From an uncultured Flavobacteriaceae bacterium (lineage in GTDB: Bacteria; Bacteroidota; Bacteroidia; Flavobacteriales; Flavobacteriaceae): a stretch of 8,912 nucleotides of DNA. The DNA is taken from positions 1-8,912 of the forward strand of contig CAJXEG010000050.1 in assembly GCA_913052425.1 (NCBI GenBank), written 5' to 3'. Position numbers and translations under genes: made by a program. Each line of letters starts with the position of its first letter. Position 1 is the first letter of the stretch. The notes beneath the pieces were generated by a model. That model saw only the letters and a program-made list of their open reading frames with translations. It was not told where the DNA came from and did no database searches. This document shows, one piece after another, positions 1 through 7,930 of the stretch.

Positions 1-904
1 TTTGGAAAAAATCTTCAACATAACCACTGTCATAGTTACCTTTAGTAGTGGACCAGCTATTTTTGTCGCCATTTAATGCACCATAATCGTATTGAAGTTC
101 AGGTGTCTTGATTACACTTTCAAATGTAACACCTGAATTAACACTAACTTTAGTAACACCTTCCTCTCCTGATTTGGTAGTAATCATAACAACACCATTA
201 GCACCTTGACTACCATAAAGTACAGCAGCATTCGCACCTTTCAGAATAGTAATACTTTCTATGTCGTCAGGGTTAATTTGAGATAACCCATCTCCTGTAT
301 CATTTCCGCTCCAGACATCTGGCTGACTGTTCCTATTATTAACCATGGGAACACCATCAATTACTATTAATGGTTGACTGTCGCCTCTAAGTGATTTACT
401 CCCTCGAAGTACTATTCGAGTAGACCCACCAGAACCAGAACTACTTTTTCTGATTTCAACACCTGCTGCTCTACCAGACAAACTATTAGCAAAGTTCATA
501 TCTCTAGCTTGGGTAAGATTCTCAGATTTTACAGTCTGGCTAGCGTAGGTAAGGGTTTTTTCGTCCCTCTGTATACCAAGAGCAGAAACAACAATTTCAT
601 CTAGTGCATTTCCTGCAACCAATGAAATACTGTAAACTGCGTCTGAACCGACAGTAATTTGCTGAGTTTCATAACCTACAAAACTAACTTCCAAGGTTTG
701 ACCCTCAGCAGCGGAAATTGAATAATTTCCGTCAAAATCAGTTGTAGACCCGTCATTAGTCTCCAGAACAACTACTGTTGCGCCAGGAAGTGGTACACCT
801 TCTTCATCTGTAATTGTACCATTTACAGAATTTTGCGCAAATAAAAAGCCACTAAATAAAAAGCAGAGGCTTAAAATTGCATGTTTAATTGTTTTTTGTT
901 TCAT
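1..904 (-). CDS. SusC/RagA-family TonB-dependent outer-membrane transporter, N-terminal part (3' end outside window)
   Basis: Outer-membrane transporter of the SusC/RagA type, which imports oligosaccharides or other large nutrients using TonB energy and normally works with a SusD-like lipoprotein lid. I translated 301 codons from the ATG at 904; the frame is open to the window edge, so about two thirds of a usual ~1000-residue protein is missing. Residues 1-23 are a signal peptide ending FLFA before Q24. Residues ~26-105 form a carboxypeptidase-regulatory-like domain (GTITDEEGVPLPGATVVV, then FDGNYSI and VSFVGYET). LDEIVVSALG (101-110) is the family's linker motif, followed by the plug domain at ~112-245 with LSGRAAGVEI, VLRGSKSL, PLIVIDGVP, DDIESITILKGANAAVLYGS and GANGVVMITTKSG. 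The barrel is only just begun. A susD partner is expected further left, beyond the edge. The substrate cannot be told from this part. The gene is divergent from the DUF5107 gene, so co-regulation is possible but unproven. Family call is firm. Confidence 0.94.
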   Translation of the reverse strand, partial: MKQKTIKHAILSLCFLFSGFLFAQNSVNGTITDEEGVPLPGATVVVLETNDGSTTDFDGNYSISAAEGQTLEVSFVGYETQQITVGSDAVYSISLVAGNALDEIVVSALGIQRDEKTLTYASQTVKSENLTQARDMNFANSLSGRAAGVEIRKSSSGSGGSTRIVLRGSKSLRGDSQPLIVIDGVPMVNNRNSQPDVWSGNDTGDGLSQINPDDIESITILKGANAAVLYGSQGANGVVMITTKSGEEGVTKVSVNSGVTFESVIKTPELQYDYGALNGDKNSWSTTKGNYDSGYVEDFFQ

Positions 905-927
905 AATTAATTTGAATAATAGGTTTG
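892..927 (+). promoter_or_regulatory. Candidate promoter for the DUF5107/TPR gene
   Basis: The plus strand has TTTTTTG (892-898), then 21 bases, then TAGGTTTG (920-927), which matches the Bacteroidota TTTG / TAnnTTTG arrangement in both boxes. Transcription would start near 934, leaving a leader of about 195 bases before the ATG at 1128. The -33 box lies inside the first codons of the divergent SusC-type gene and the -7 box lies just upstream of its ATG. No closer TAnnTTTG match was found on the plus strand before 1128. Confidence 0.35.
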
Positions 928-941
928 TAAAAATTCAATGT

Positions 942-957
942 TCTACTCGATTGTAGA
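942..957. promoter_or_regulatory. Short inverted repeat in the divergent control region
   Basis: TCTAC and GTAGA flank a 6-base spacer (TCGATT), giving a 16-base operator-like palindrome. It falls between, and near the predicted start points of, the two candidate divergent promoters. It could be a regulator site or a small hairpin in the leader. The half-sites are only 5 bases, so the support is weak. Confidence 0.25.
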
Positions 958-962
958 GCTTG

Positions 963-970
963 TAAATATA
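963..970 (-). promoter_or_regulatory. Candidate -7 element for the SusC-type gene
   Basis: On the minus strand this reads TATATTTA, one base from the Bacteroidota -7 consensus TAnnTTTG, and lies 58 bases upstream of the ATG at 904. No good TTG -33 box is visible at the usual spacing. The expected transcription start is near 955. It is the best match in a very AT-rich stretch, so chance is a real alternative. Confidence 0.25.
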
Positions 971-1127
971 GTAAATAACTTAATAATTACTAATTTTTTG
1001 TTAATTTTTGTTTTTTAGCAATTATACCCCTGAATCTAAATTATTAGTTAATCTCCTTCACCATTTAAGGCTAATTTTATTGTTGTAAATTGGAGATCAG
1101 TTAATAATTCATAAATAGCGTTTTACT

Positions 1128-4100
1128 ATGAACCCATCAGTTGTTCAACTTCCAAAAATGATCAGTTTTTTGATCACCTGTTTGATGCTCTCTGCGTCAC
1201 TATTAGCACAAGAGCAAAAAATAACCGAAGAAAGCGATAAGTACCCCACCTATTACTTTGGGGATCCCAATCCATTACCCGCTTTTGTTTTCAATCCCAA
1301 AATATACCCCTACCACAAATTTCAGGGTTATGAATTTGAAAAATCTGAAAAAGAATTCAAAAAAATTACACTGGAAAATCAATGGATTGAAGTAATAGTA
1401 TTTCCTGAGGTAGGCGGAAAGGTATGGGGCGCTATTGATAAAAGCAACGGCAATGAATTCATTTACAAAAACGAGGTGGCCAAATTCAGGAACATCGCAA
1501 TGCGTGGTCCGTGGACCTCGGGAGGGATAGAATTTAATTTTGGAGTAATTGGGCATCATCCCGGCACTGGCACACCTGCAGACTATCGACTGGACGAGCT
1601 CCCCGACGGAAGTGTGATGTGTACCGTTGGTGGAATTGATTTGCCTTCCAGAACCCAATGGCGGGTGAAGGTCATCTTACCCAAAGACCAAAGTGCCTTT
1701 ACCACCCAAGCCGTATGGTACAATCCCACAGATACCGAACAAGCCTATTACAACTGGATGACCGCCGCCGCCGCCGCTAAACAAGATTTGGTATTTTACA
1801 CCCCGGGTGATCAGTTCCTTACCCATGGAGGAATGGCAAAAGCCTGGCCCATTGATCCGCTCAACAGAGATTTGTCCCAATACAACCAAAATAATTTTGG
1901 CCCCAGTAAATCCTACCACGTCATCGGAGAATATAATGATTTTTTTGGAGGATATTACAAGGACAGCGACATAGGTTTTGGTCATTGGGGACGATATGAC
2001 GAAATCCCTGGACAAAAACTATGGCTTTGGAATCTCTCTCGAGCCGGAGGAATTTGGGAAGATCTACTCACTGATACTGATGGGCAGTATGTCGAATATC
2101 AGGCCGGAAGACTTTATGTACAATATTTCCCCGGTGAGGAAAACCCCATCAGTCAAGCCACTTTCGATCCCCATTTGACGGATCAATGGACAGAGGTTTG
2201 GTTTCCCGTCAAAGACATTGGTGGAATCAAAGAGGCTTCTCCCTTCGGTGCTATGAATGTGATCGAAACTGATAATTCTTTGGAAGTAAAAATTAATGCT
2301 TTTAAAGCAACTGAATCCATTGTTATCCTAAAAACGCGTGGGAAAACACAAACTCAAACCCTAAAAACCACTCCCAACAGCAACCATATCCTTTCTTTTC
2401 CCAAACCCTGGGGGAATTATTCCATTGACGTTCCCGGATTGGAATTGCATTACAATACTCAGCCTGCACTGATCAAAAGAAGCTTTGGCAATCCCGAAGT
2501 GATTGCTCAAAATACACTAGAAAAAACTTTTTTAAAGGCCAAAGACGCCCAACGCTATCGCAATTACCCTTTGGCAGAAGCATTGCTCAAAGAAGTTATT
2601 GAAGAAGACCCCCTTCATCTCGAGGCCAGAAAAGAACTGTCCTTTCTCCACTACAGAAATGGTGATTATGACCAAGCCCTTTCCATTGCCAACATAGGTT
2701 TACAAATCGACGCCTATCACAACGGACTCAATTATACTGCCGGAATTGCCTACATGGCACAAAAAGACTGGATCAATGCCAAAGAGCATTTGGGGTGGGC
2801 AGCCCGAACAGTGGCTTACCGTTCCGCTGCCAATACTTTACTGGCGCAAATCCATCTGATTGAAAAAAAATATAGCGATGCCCAACATTACAATGACATC
2901 GCCCTAAAGTTTAATGCCGAAAACATCAATGCCCTTTCCCAAAAAGCTCTGCTTTATCGAATGATGGGTGACAAAGAAAATGCACTTCAGACCATTTCAG
3001 AAATCGAAGAAATAGACCCCATCAATCATTTTGCGGTTTATGAAAAGTATTTGCTGGGTGAAAGTGGCAAAAAAGCAGTTTCCGATTCCCATCGATCGGA
3101 ATTTCCCTACCAGACTTTCCTTGAGTTGGCCTTGTTCTATCACAACAGGAACAATGATGCGGAAGCCGTTAAAATTCTTGAAACAGGCCCCAAGCATTTG
3201 CTCAATTCACTTTGGTTGGCTTATCTGAATCAAAACCAAATGACCCTCAGCACGTTAGACAATGAATCCATTGCTTTTGTTTTTCCCTTTAGGAAAGAAA
3301 GCCTAAATATGCTTGAATGGGTAGTTGCAAATAATCCTTCATGGAAGGCCCAATATCTGAAGAGTCTCAATCTGATGGGACGAGCGCAAATGGAAAAGGG
3401 CATTCAAATTTTTAAAGATTTGGGGCAAAAGCCCAATGATCACCTCTTCTACTATGTCAGAGGAATGTTGTTTAAAGAACATCAATTGGCGGGATATCAA
3501 AAGGATTTACAAAGGGCCTATAAGCAGTCCCCAAAAAATTGGCGGTATGCCTTTGCTTTGGCAGAGGATCATTTTAAATCCGGAAATTCATCAGCCACTT
3601 TGAAAATCATACAGAAGATCTACAAACAGGATCAGGACAACTATTTTGCAGGTATGCTTTTGGCAAAAACACTCAATCAGCTTAAAGATTATGACAAGGC
3701 CATCGAACTGCTCAAAGATTTAAGAATTTTGCCATACGAACATGCCACCGAGGGTAGAAAGATTTATACCAATGCCCATAACGGCAGTGCTTTGCAAGCG
3801 ATCATTAAAGGAGATCATACAAAAGCTGCTGAAAAACTAGAGAAAGCCTTGCTTTGGCCGGAACACCTTGGAGTAGGAAAACCTTTTGATCCTGAAGAGC
3901 GCTGGGAAAGATTTCTCTTGGCTTACCTTCAGAATCAAGACCAACAAAGCGAAAAGGCAAAAAAATCGCTGGAACAAGTGGCCAAATTCTCAAAACAGCA
4001 GTTGTTTAAATCCTCCAAGAATCATCTTTTGGGCGTCTATGCCCTAGCAGAAACCCAAGGTGAGAAAGAGGCACAACAATTCATTGCGCAGCTATTGGCA

Positions 4101-4220
4101 TCACAGCATGGATCTAGTCCTCAGACCAATGACTTGGTTGAATTTTATTATACCCACCCCAAAATGAAATGGAATAAGAATTTTATCGGAACCTTGTCGG
4201 AATTTCTCAACTCTAAGTAG
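1128..4220 (+). CDS. Secreted DUF5107 domain protein with C-terminal TPR repeats
   Basis: A 1030-residue exported protein. Residues 1-27 form a signal peptide (hydrophobic core MISFLITCLMLSASLL, likely cut before Q28); Met11 at 1158 is an alternative start that still leaves an export signal. Residues ~75-365 are a DUF5107 domain, related in fold to galactose-mutarotase/GH97-N-type beta-sandwiches. Its marks are LENQWIEVIVFPEVGGKVWG (83 onward), the RGPWTSGGIEFNFG block (126-139), GHHPGTGTPADY (142-153) and the WEDLLTDTDGQYVEYQAGR region (~310-328). From ~470 to the end the protein is helical TPR, with clear units near 503-536, 566-599, 600-633 and 805-872. Family members occur beside SusC/SusD pairs in carbohydrate loci, as here with a divergent SusC. 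The conserved Glu/Asp/His-rich patches suggest a carbohydrate-binding or catalytic site, but I know of no activity to assign. It ends 26 bases from the convergent haloperoxidase-type gene. Confidence 0.86.
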   Translation: MNPSVVQLPKMISFLITCLMLSASLLAQEQKITEESDKYPTYYFGDPNPLPAFVFNPKIYPYHKFQGYEFEKSEKEFKKITLENQWIEVIVFPEVGGKVWGAIDKSNGNEFIYKNEVAKFRNIAMRGPWTSGGIEFNFGVIGHHPGTGTPADYRLDELPDGSVMCTVGGIDLPSRTQWRVKVILPKDQSAFTTQAVWYNPTDTEQAYYNWMTAAAAAKQDLVFYTPGDQFLTHGGMAKAWPIDPLNRDLSQYNQNNFGPSKSYHVIGEYNDFFGGYYKDSDIGFGHWGRYDEIPGQKLWLWNLSRAGGIWEDLLTDTDGQYVEYQAGRLYVQYFPGEENPISQATFDPHLTDQWTEVWFPVKDIGGIKEASPFGAMNVIETDNSLEVKINAFKATESIVILKTRGKTQTQTLKTTPNSNHILSFPKPWGNYSIDVPGLELHYNTQPALIKRSFGNPEVIAQNTLEKTFLKAKDAQRYRNYPLAEALLKEVIEEDPLHLEARKELSFLHYRNGDYDQALSIANIGLQIDAYHNGLNYTAGIAYMAQKDWINAKEHLGWAARTVAYRSAANTLLAQIHLIEKKYSDAQHYNDIALKFNAENINALSQKALLYRMMGDKENALQTISEIEEIDPINHFAVYEKYLLGESGKKAVSDSHRSEFPYQTFLELALFYHNRNNDAEAVKILETGPKHLLNSLWLAYLNQNQMTLSTLDNESIAFVFPFRKESLNMLEWVVANNPSWKAQYLKSLNLMGRAQMEKGIQIFKDLGQKPNDHLFYYVRGMLFKEHQLAGYQKDLQRAYKQSPKNWRYAFALAEDHFKSGNSSATLKIIQKIYKQDQDNYFAGMLLAKTLNQLKDYDKAIELLKDLRILPYEHATEGRKIYTNAHNGSALQAIIKGDHTKAAEKLEKALLWPEHLGVGKPFDPEERWERFLLAYLQNQDQQSEKAKKSLEQVAKFSKQQLFKSSKNHLLGVYALAETQGEKEAQQFIAQLLASQHGSSPQTNDLVEFYYTHPKMKWNKNFIGTLSEFLNSK
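1762..1776 (+). repeat. (CCG)5 trinucleotide run within the DUF5107 coding region
   Basis: Five perfect CCG units encode most of an Ala5 tract (residues 213-217) in an otherwise AT-leaning gene. The reading frame is kept. The tract follows an NWMT motif within the DUF5107 domain and may be a slippage-prone spot. Confidence 0.8.
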
Positions 4221-4246
4221 TATATATTTTAGCTAAGGGAATTTGG

Positions 4247-5569
4247 TTATCGTAAACCCAGTTTTTGACTGATGTAATTCCCAACATTTCTCCCTTGTTC
4301 TAGGCCTTCTTCGATGGCCTTTCTATAGTGAATCCCTCCATACATTCTACTGATAGCGGCCTCTTCTGCCGCATGATTGAATGATTTATAACTGCGAATG
4401 GGGAGGTCGTAGGGCAGTTCGGTATCATCATCAAAGCGAATATTGTCTCCAAAGAAATCGGTAAGGATCACAGAGGCCGCACCTGAAACAACAGAATGAC
4501 CACTGGTATATTCGGGGAAAGGCGGGGTCTGCAATATTGGGTACCAATCTTCATCCAAAACTTGGTTAATCAGGGTCTCGGGGCGGATCAAATTACTCCT
4601 GTATTTTTCGTCCCAACAACTGATAAACGCATCGGCTACGGCAAGGGCGGTATAAGTGTAGGCCGCTACGGTGGTGTCAACATCGGTATTGCTGTTACGG
4701 GCTACAATTTTAGTGATCCCGATCCAATGCGCACCGGGACTGATCTTTTTTAGGGCAAACATCACATGACCCTTATGGGTGGAGACATAGGGGTTGCAAT
4801 CCCAGAATTTGGCGATCTCCTGTCGTTCGTCTCCCTGATCATTTTGCTGAATCTCACGAACCACCTGGTAAACTTCCAGCAACTCCTTGTAAAACGGGGA
4901 TTCGGGCTCCATAGAAAAAGACGGTGGCGGTTCGGGTTGAAACTGCTCAGAGGAAGTCAATACAAAAGGCCTGATTTTGCTCCAATGCGGTTCTATCCCA
5001 TCCATGTAATCCGGAGGAGTAGGTTGCCAGCGGGAGGGACTGTCATAATCTACATGGAACTTTGGGAAAGTACGGGTTTGCTTGTAATTGTCTTTGTCAT
5101 ACCAAGCTTTGATCTTGCCTACTACTTTAAGGGCGTAATCGTATGAAGCCGTATAAACCTTAGGGTTTTGTTCTTTCCATTTTTGGGACAAATTATCGGT
5201 GTAGTCTGATATCCTGTCCACAGAAAAGATGAGATTTTTTCCCACTTCCAAAAAGGCGATCAGGGCAGCAAGCTTGGGGTTTACCAAACTGTCTTTGGCC
5301 GGACTGATGCCATGAAAACCGGTCAATACCTGAGCGAAGCTGGGATAGGGATACTCATTTGTTTGAGCGAGGATCTCGTAGGCAGCGATGTTGGAATAGG
5401 CATAAACCCTACTGGCCAAAGGAGGGGAAAAAATATCGTGTACCATAACAGCGGTCAACTCATCCTGTGCCAAATGAAAATCTTCCGCACTAATTACTAT
5501 ATTCATTGGCTGCTTTTGGCAGTGGACAAACAATAACAAAACAAAAATGTATAAAAAGTAGTTTTTCAT
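4247..5569 (-). CDS. Vanadium-dependent haloperoxidase-type (PAP2 superfamily) lipoprotein
   Basis: A 440-residue protein whose family uses vanadate and H2O2 to oxidise halides, or in related branches acts as an acid phosphatase. The ATG at 5569 is preferred over an in-frame TTG at 5587, because it gives a compact lipoprotein signal: MKNY, a hydrophobic stretch, then FVHC with Cys17. His just before the Cys is unusual for a lipobox, so anchoring is likely rather than certain. All vanadate-site motifs are present: K322-x6-R329-P, S356-G357-H358 within PEYTSGHS, and R408-x5-H414 within SRMYGGIH. W319 lies three residues before the Lys and F351 seven before the catalytic His, as in fungal chloroperoxidase (W350, F397) rather than algal bromoperoxidase, which has His at the latter place. 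The length and pattern resemble flavobacterial iodoperoxidases of the Zobellia type, from memory. Halide choice cannot be read from sequence. The gene has its own upstream region and is convergent with the DUF5107 gene. Confidence 0.88.
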   Translation of the reverse strand: MKNYFLYIFVLLLFVHCQKQPMNIVISAEDFHLAQDELTAVMVHDIFSPPLASRVYAYSNIAAYEILAQTNEYPYPSFAQVLTGFHGISPAKDSLVNPKLAALIAFLEVGKNLIFSVDRISDYTDNLSQKWKEQNPKVYTASYDYALKVVGKIKAWYDKDNYKQTRTFPKFHVDYDSPSRWQPTPPDYMDGIEPHWSKIRPFVLTSSEQFQPEPPPSFSMEPESPFYKELLEVYQVVREIQQNDQGDERQEIAKFWDCNPYVSTHKGHVMFALKKISPGAHWIGITKIVARNSNTDVDTTVAAYTYTALAVADAFISCWDEKYRSNLIRPETLINQVLDEDWYPILQTPPFPEYTSGHSVVSGAASVILTDFFGDNIRFDDDTELPYDLPIRSYKSFNHAAEEAAISRMYGGIHYRKAIEEGLEQGRNVGNYISQKLGLR

Positions 5570-5624
5570 GAGTCTGTTAATTGACAATTTTTAAAAGCCC
5601 ATGATCGTTAAGGCTGATTTTTTC

Positions 5625-5632
5625 CAAAATTA
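5625..5632 (-). promoter_or_regulatory. Candidate -7 element for the haloperoxidase-type gene
   Basis: TAATTTTG on the minus strand is an exact match to TAnnTTTG. The predicted start near 5618 would give a leader of about 50 bases to the ATG at 5569, and would place the alternative TTG at 5587 inside the transcript as well. No clear -33 TTG is present at 19-21 bases upstream. Confidence 0.38.
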
Positions 5633-5766
5633 GTTATTTTTTGGGTCCTAAATTCACAGATCTTTATCTTTTGAAATCAAAGTTTTTGAAGAGCAGTGTG
5701 ACCTTTATTAGATTTGGTCTAATTGAAAAATAAATCTGTCGAGTAAACAAGCGGTAAGGAAAATTG

Positions 5767-5785
5767 AAATTCACTTTGTGAATTT
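5767..5785 (-). terminator. Hairpin just after queG, possible weak terminator
   Basis: A perfect 8-base stem (AAATTCAC / GTGAATTT) with a 3-base loop begins 6 bases after the queG stop codon. On the minus strand it is followed by CAATTTTCC, a poor T-tract. The AT-rich stem suggests only modest termination. Confidence 0.35.
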
Positions 5786-5791
5786 AATCGA

Positions 5792-6712
5792 TTAACTTCT
5801 TAAAAAGGAGAGGTTTCTTTTTAGACCCTCGTACCGGGCTCTTTTGACTGCGCTGTTTTTAAAAATGGTCTCAAAGGTGGCCTCTGTGAGTTCTTCCCAG
5901 TCTTTTCTGTTAAAGTCCAATATTTCGGGTTTTGGATCAAACAGGGTTTCGTTGTGGGATATTGAAAAACGATTCCAGGGGCAAACGTCCTGACAAATGT
6001 CACATCCAAAGGCCCAATCGTCCATTTTGTTTTGAAACTTACCGGGGATCTGTTCTTTGAGTTCTATAGTTAGGTAGGAGATGCACTTGCTGGCATCTAT
6101 ATCGTAGGGGGTCAGTGCCTCGGTAGGACAGGCATCAATGCAGGCGGTACAGCTTCCGCAATGGTCAGTTACGGGGGTATCGTATTCCAATTCTAAGTCG
6201 AGGATCATTTCTGCGATAAAAAAGAAAGACCCTACTTTTTGGGTAATCAGGTTTGTGTTTTTACCCATCCATCCCAAACCACTCCGGGAGGCCCATGCCT
6301 TGTCCATGACCGGGGCAGAATCGACGAATACCCGACCGTTGACCTCTCCTATTTTTTCTTGTAGAATTTGAAAGAGTTTCTTAAGCTTGTTCTTGATCAC
6401 AAAATGGTAATCGGTTCCAAAGGCGTATTTAGAGATTTTAGGTGCACCTTCCGCTTGTTGTTCTGTGGTGTAATAATTGAGCAAAAGGGAAACCACGCTT
6501 TTGGCTCCGGGGACCAAAAGTCGGGGGTCGAGGCGTTTGTCAAAATGGTTTTCCATATAGGCCATTTGACCATGTTTACCCTCTTTTAGCCATTGCTCTA
6601 GTCGCGGGGCTTCTTCCTCCAAAAATTCGGCTTTGGAGATGCCACAAGAGAGGAATCCCAAGTCTTTGGCGGTAGTTTTGATTATGTTTGTTCTGCCGGA
6701 TAAAGACAACAT
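5792..6712 (-). CDS. queG: Epoxyqueuosine reductase QueG
   Basis: QueG carries out the last step of queuosine synthesis: cobalamin-dependent reduction of epoxyqueuosine to queuosine at the wobble base of GUN-anticodon tRNAs, in the cytoplasm. The 306-residue product has the N-terminal DUF1730 region ([20 protein letters not shown] at 18-37) and the cobalamin-pocket segment [20 protein letters not shown] (130-149). D131 is the expected general acid, and GKN at 150-152 follows. Two ferredoxin-like [4Fe-4S] sites follow: C185-x2-C188-x2-C191-x3-C195-P, then C210 with C237-x2-C240-x3-C244-PW. Every cluster cysteine is present, so the enzyme should be functional. The C-terminus matches the shorter, HEAT-repeat-free form. 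The ATG at 6712 fits the family start. The gene lies downstream of ruvB on the same strand with a 171-base gap that holds its own promoter-like motif. Identification is very secure. Confidence 0.97.
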   Translation of the reverse strand: MLSLSGRTNIIKTTAKDLGFLSCGISKAEFLEEEAPRLEQWLKEGKHGQMAYMENHFDKRLDPRLLVPGAKSVVSLLLNYYTTEQQAEGAPKISKYAFGTDYHFVIKNKLKKLFQILQEKIGEVNGRVFVDSAPVMDKAWASRSGLGWMGKNTNLITQKVGSFFFIAEMILDLELEYDTPVTDHCGSCTACIDACPTEALTPYDIDASKCISYLTIELKEQIPGKFQNKMDDWAFGCDICQDVCPWNRFSISHNETLFDPKPEILDFNRKDWEELTEATFETIFKNSAVKRARYEGLKRNLSFLRS

Positions 6713-6749
6713 CTTTTTAAATCTTTTCGTTAAAGATTAAATATATTAA

Positions 6750-6757
6750 CAAACTTA
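6750..6757 (-). promoter_or_regulatory. Candidate -7 element for queG
   Basis: TAAGTTTG on the minus strand matches TAnnTTTG exactly, 37 bases before the ATG at 6712. A start near 6743 would give a leader of about 30 bases. The -33 region is T-rich but lacks a clean TTG. The 171-base gap after ruvB supports separate initiation. Confidence 0.42.
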
Positions 6758-6883
6758 GCGGAAAAATAAAAAAGTAACCCCATGGAATTTAAAATTATTG
6801 ATCTTTCGGGTTGAGGATTTTTGTTTGAACCTTTTCAACAATATGTGTTCCCAATTTTTGACTGGGCCTACTAATAATAGAAA

Positions 6884-7903
6884 TTAAAATAAGCCTGCCT
6901 GATTGTCTTTGATCCTTCCCAGGTGCCGATAAGCCAACTCAGTGACCTCCCTACCCCTAGGGGTTCTGACCAAAAAACCTTCCTGAATCAAAAAGGGTTC
7001 ATAGACCTCCTCAATGGTCTCTCCATTTTCCGAAACTGCGGTGGCCAGTGTAGTGATGCCCACCGGTCCTCCCTTAAATTTATCGATCAGGGTGGTTAGG
7101 ATTTTATTGTCCATCTCATCAAGGCCATGGGCATCAACATTTAAGGCATTTAGAGCGTATTGGGTTATTTCTATATCGATTTTGCCATTTCCTTTGATCT
7201 GTGCAAAGTCCCTTACTCTTCTGAGTAATCCATTGGCGATCCTTGGAGTTCCCCTACTCCTACCAGCAATCTCAATGGCTGCTTGAGAAGTGATGGATAC
7301 ATTGAGGATATTGGCACTGCGCTCCAATATGGTGGACAATAGTTCGGTGTTGTAATATTCTAAACGACTGTTAATCCCAAAACGGGCACGCATGGGTGCG
7401 GTCAATAATCCCGAACGGGTAGTGGCCCCGACCAAGGTAAAAGGATTGAGGTTGATCTGGACAGTTCGGGCATTGGGACCCGTTTCGATCATAATGTCGA
7501 TCTTATAGTCCTCCATAGCGGAATACAAATATTCCTCTACAATAGGACTGAGCCGGTGAATTTCATCTATAAAAAGTATATCTCTGGGCTGAAGATTGGT
7601 TAAAAGTCCAGCCAAGTCTCCGGGTTTATCCAGAACAGGCCCAGAGGTCATTTTGATGCCAGCTTCCAATTCACTTGCCAGGATGTAGGCCAGCGTAGTC
7701 TTACCCAAACCCGGAGGGCCATGAAACAGGGTGTGGTCTAGTGCCTCCTCCCTTTGCTTGGCCGCAGCAACAAATACTTTGAGATTTTCCAATATGCTTT
7801 CCTGACCTGCAAAATCATCGAAACTCTCTGGCCGTAAAGCCCTGTCAATATCTTTTTCCTCGGGTGTAAATTGGTCACCAGACGGGTCTAAAAACTCATT
7901 CAT
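6884..7903 (-). CDS. ruvB: Holliday junction ATP-dependent helicase RuvB
   Basis: RuvB is the AAA+ ring motor that, with RuvA, drives branch migration of Holliday junctions in recombinational repair. The 339-residue product is full length. It has the family N-terminus ([15 protein letters not shown]), Walker [10 protein letters not shown] at 62-70, Walker [10 protein letters not shown] at 110-118, the beta-hairpin that contacts RuvA (around [12 protein letters not shown], 141-152), sensor 1 GATTRSGLL at 159-167, the arginine-finger region MRARFG at 171-176 and sensor 2 [12 protein letters not shown] from 218. It ends with the winged-helix DNA-binding domain containing [20 protein letters not shown] (302-321). 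The ATG at 7903 is chosen: an upstream in-frame TTG at 7912 would add only three residues and overlaps a promoter-like motif. It follows the Crp/Fnr pseudogene and precedes queG on the same strand. All catalytic residues are present. Confidence 0.99.
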   Translation of the reverse strand: MNEFLDPSGDQFTPEEKDIDRALRPESFDDFAGQESILENLKVFVAAAKQREEALDHTLFHGPPGLGKTTLAYILASELEAGIKMTSGPVLDKPGDLAGLLTNLQPRDILFIDEIHRLSPIVEEYLYSAMEDYKIDIMIETGPNARTVQINLNPFTLVGATTRSGLLTAPMRARFGINSRLEYYNTELLSTILERSANILNVSITSQAAIEIAGRSRGTPRIANGLLRRVRDFAQIKGNGKIDIEITQYALNALNVDAHGLDEMDNKILTTLIDKFKGGPVGITTLATAVSENGETIEEVYEPFLIQEGFLVRTPRGREVTELAYRHLGRIKDNQAGLF

Positions 7904-7909
7904 ATCTAA

Positions 7910-7917
7910 CAAAGATA
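7910..7917 (-). promoter_or_regulatory. ruvB: Candidate -7 element almost touching the ruvB start
   Basis: TATCTTTG on the minus strand is an exact TAnnTTTG match ending 6 bases before the ruvB ATG at 7903. If used, transcription would start at or next to the A of ATG, giving a leaderless or nearly leaderless mRNA. No -33 TTG is visible at 19-21 bases upstream, so this may be chance. Confidence 0.3.
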
Positions 7918-7930
7918 AATGTTTTACCAG

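Noticed and set aside
1156..1178. Repeated TGATCA motifs near the start of the DUF5107 gene
   Set aside because: They fall in the signal-peptide codons (MIS..., LIT...). Two 6-base palindromes in AT-rich coding DNA are expected by chance.
1275..2015. Open frames on the minus strand within the DUF5107 gene (1275-1658 and 1677-2015)
   Set aside because: They are antisense to a well-supported coding region, have no recognisable domain, and look like shadow frames.
4217..4250. Possible bidirectional terminator between the convergent DUF5107 and haloperoxidase-type genes
   Set aside because: Only a TTAGCTAA palindrome and a 4-base GGTT/AACC pairing are present, with no stable stem or T-tract.
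4496..5536. Plus-strand open frames opposite the haloperoxidase-type gene
   Set aside because: They are antisense to a gene with all family motifs intact, and the translations show no domain.
5570..5587. Upstream TTG start for the haloperoxidase-type gene, adding six residues
   Set aside because: The in-frame ATG at 5569 gives a standard short, positively charged lipoprotein N-terminus (MKNY...). The TTG adds MSINRL with no benefit.
5709..5716. Plus-strand TAGATTTG matching the -7 consensus
   Set aside because: No plus-strand gene follows it, so it is most likely a chance match.
5767..5785. Crp/Fnr operator reading of the palindrome after queG
   Set aside because: The arms read TTCAC...GTGAA, the reverse of a TGTGA-N6-TCACA site, and it lies just after a stop codon, so a hairpin role is likelier.
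6780..6870. Weak hairpins after ruvB (CCCA...TGGG and GGTT...AACC)
   Set aside because: Stems are only 4-5 bases with long loops, and no following T-run fits termination.
7904..7912. Upstream TTG start for ruvB
   Set aside because: It overlaps the TATCTTTG motif and adds three residues absent from the usual family N-terminus, which begins at the ATG at 7903.
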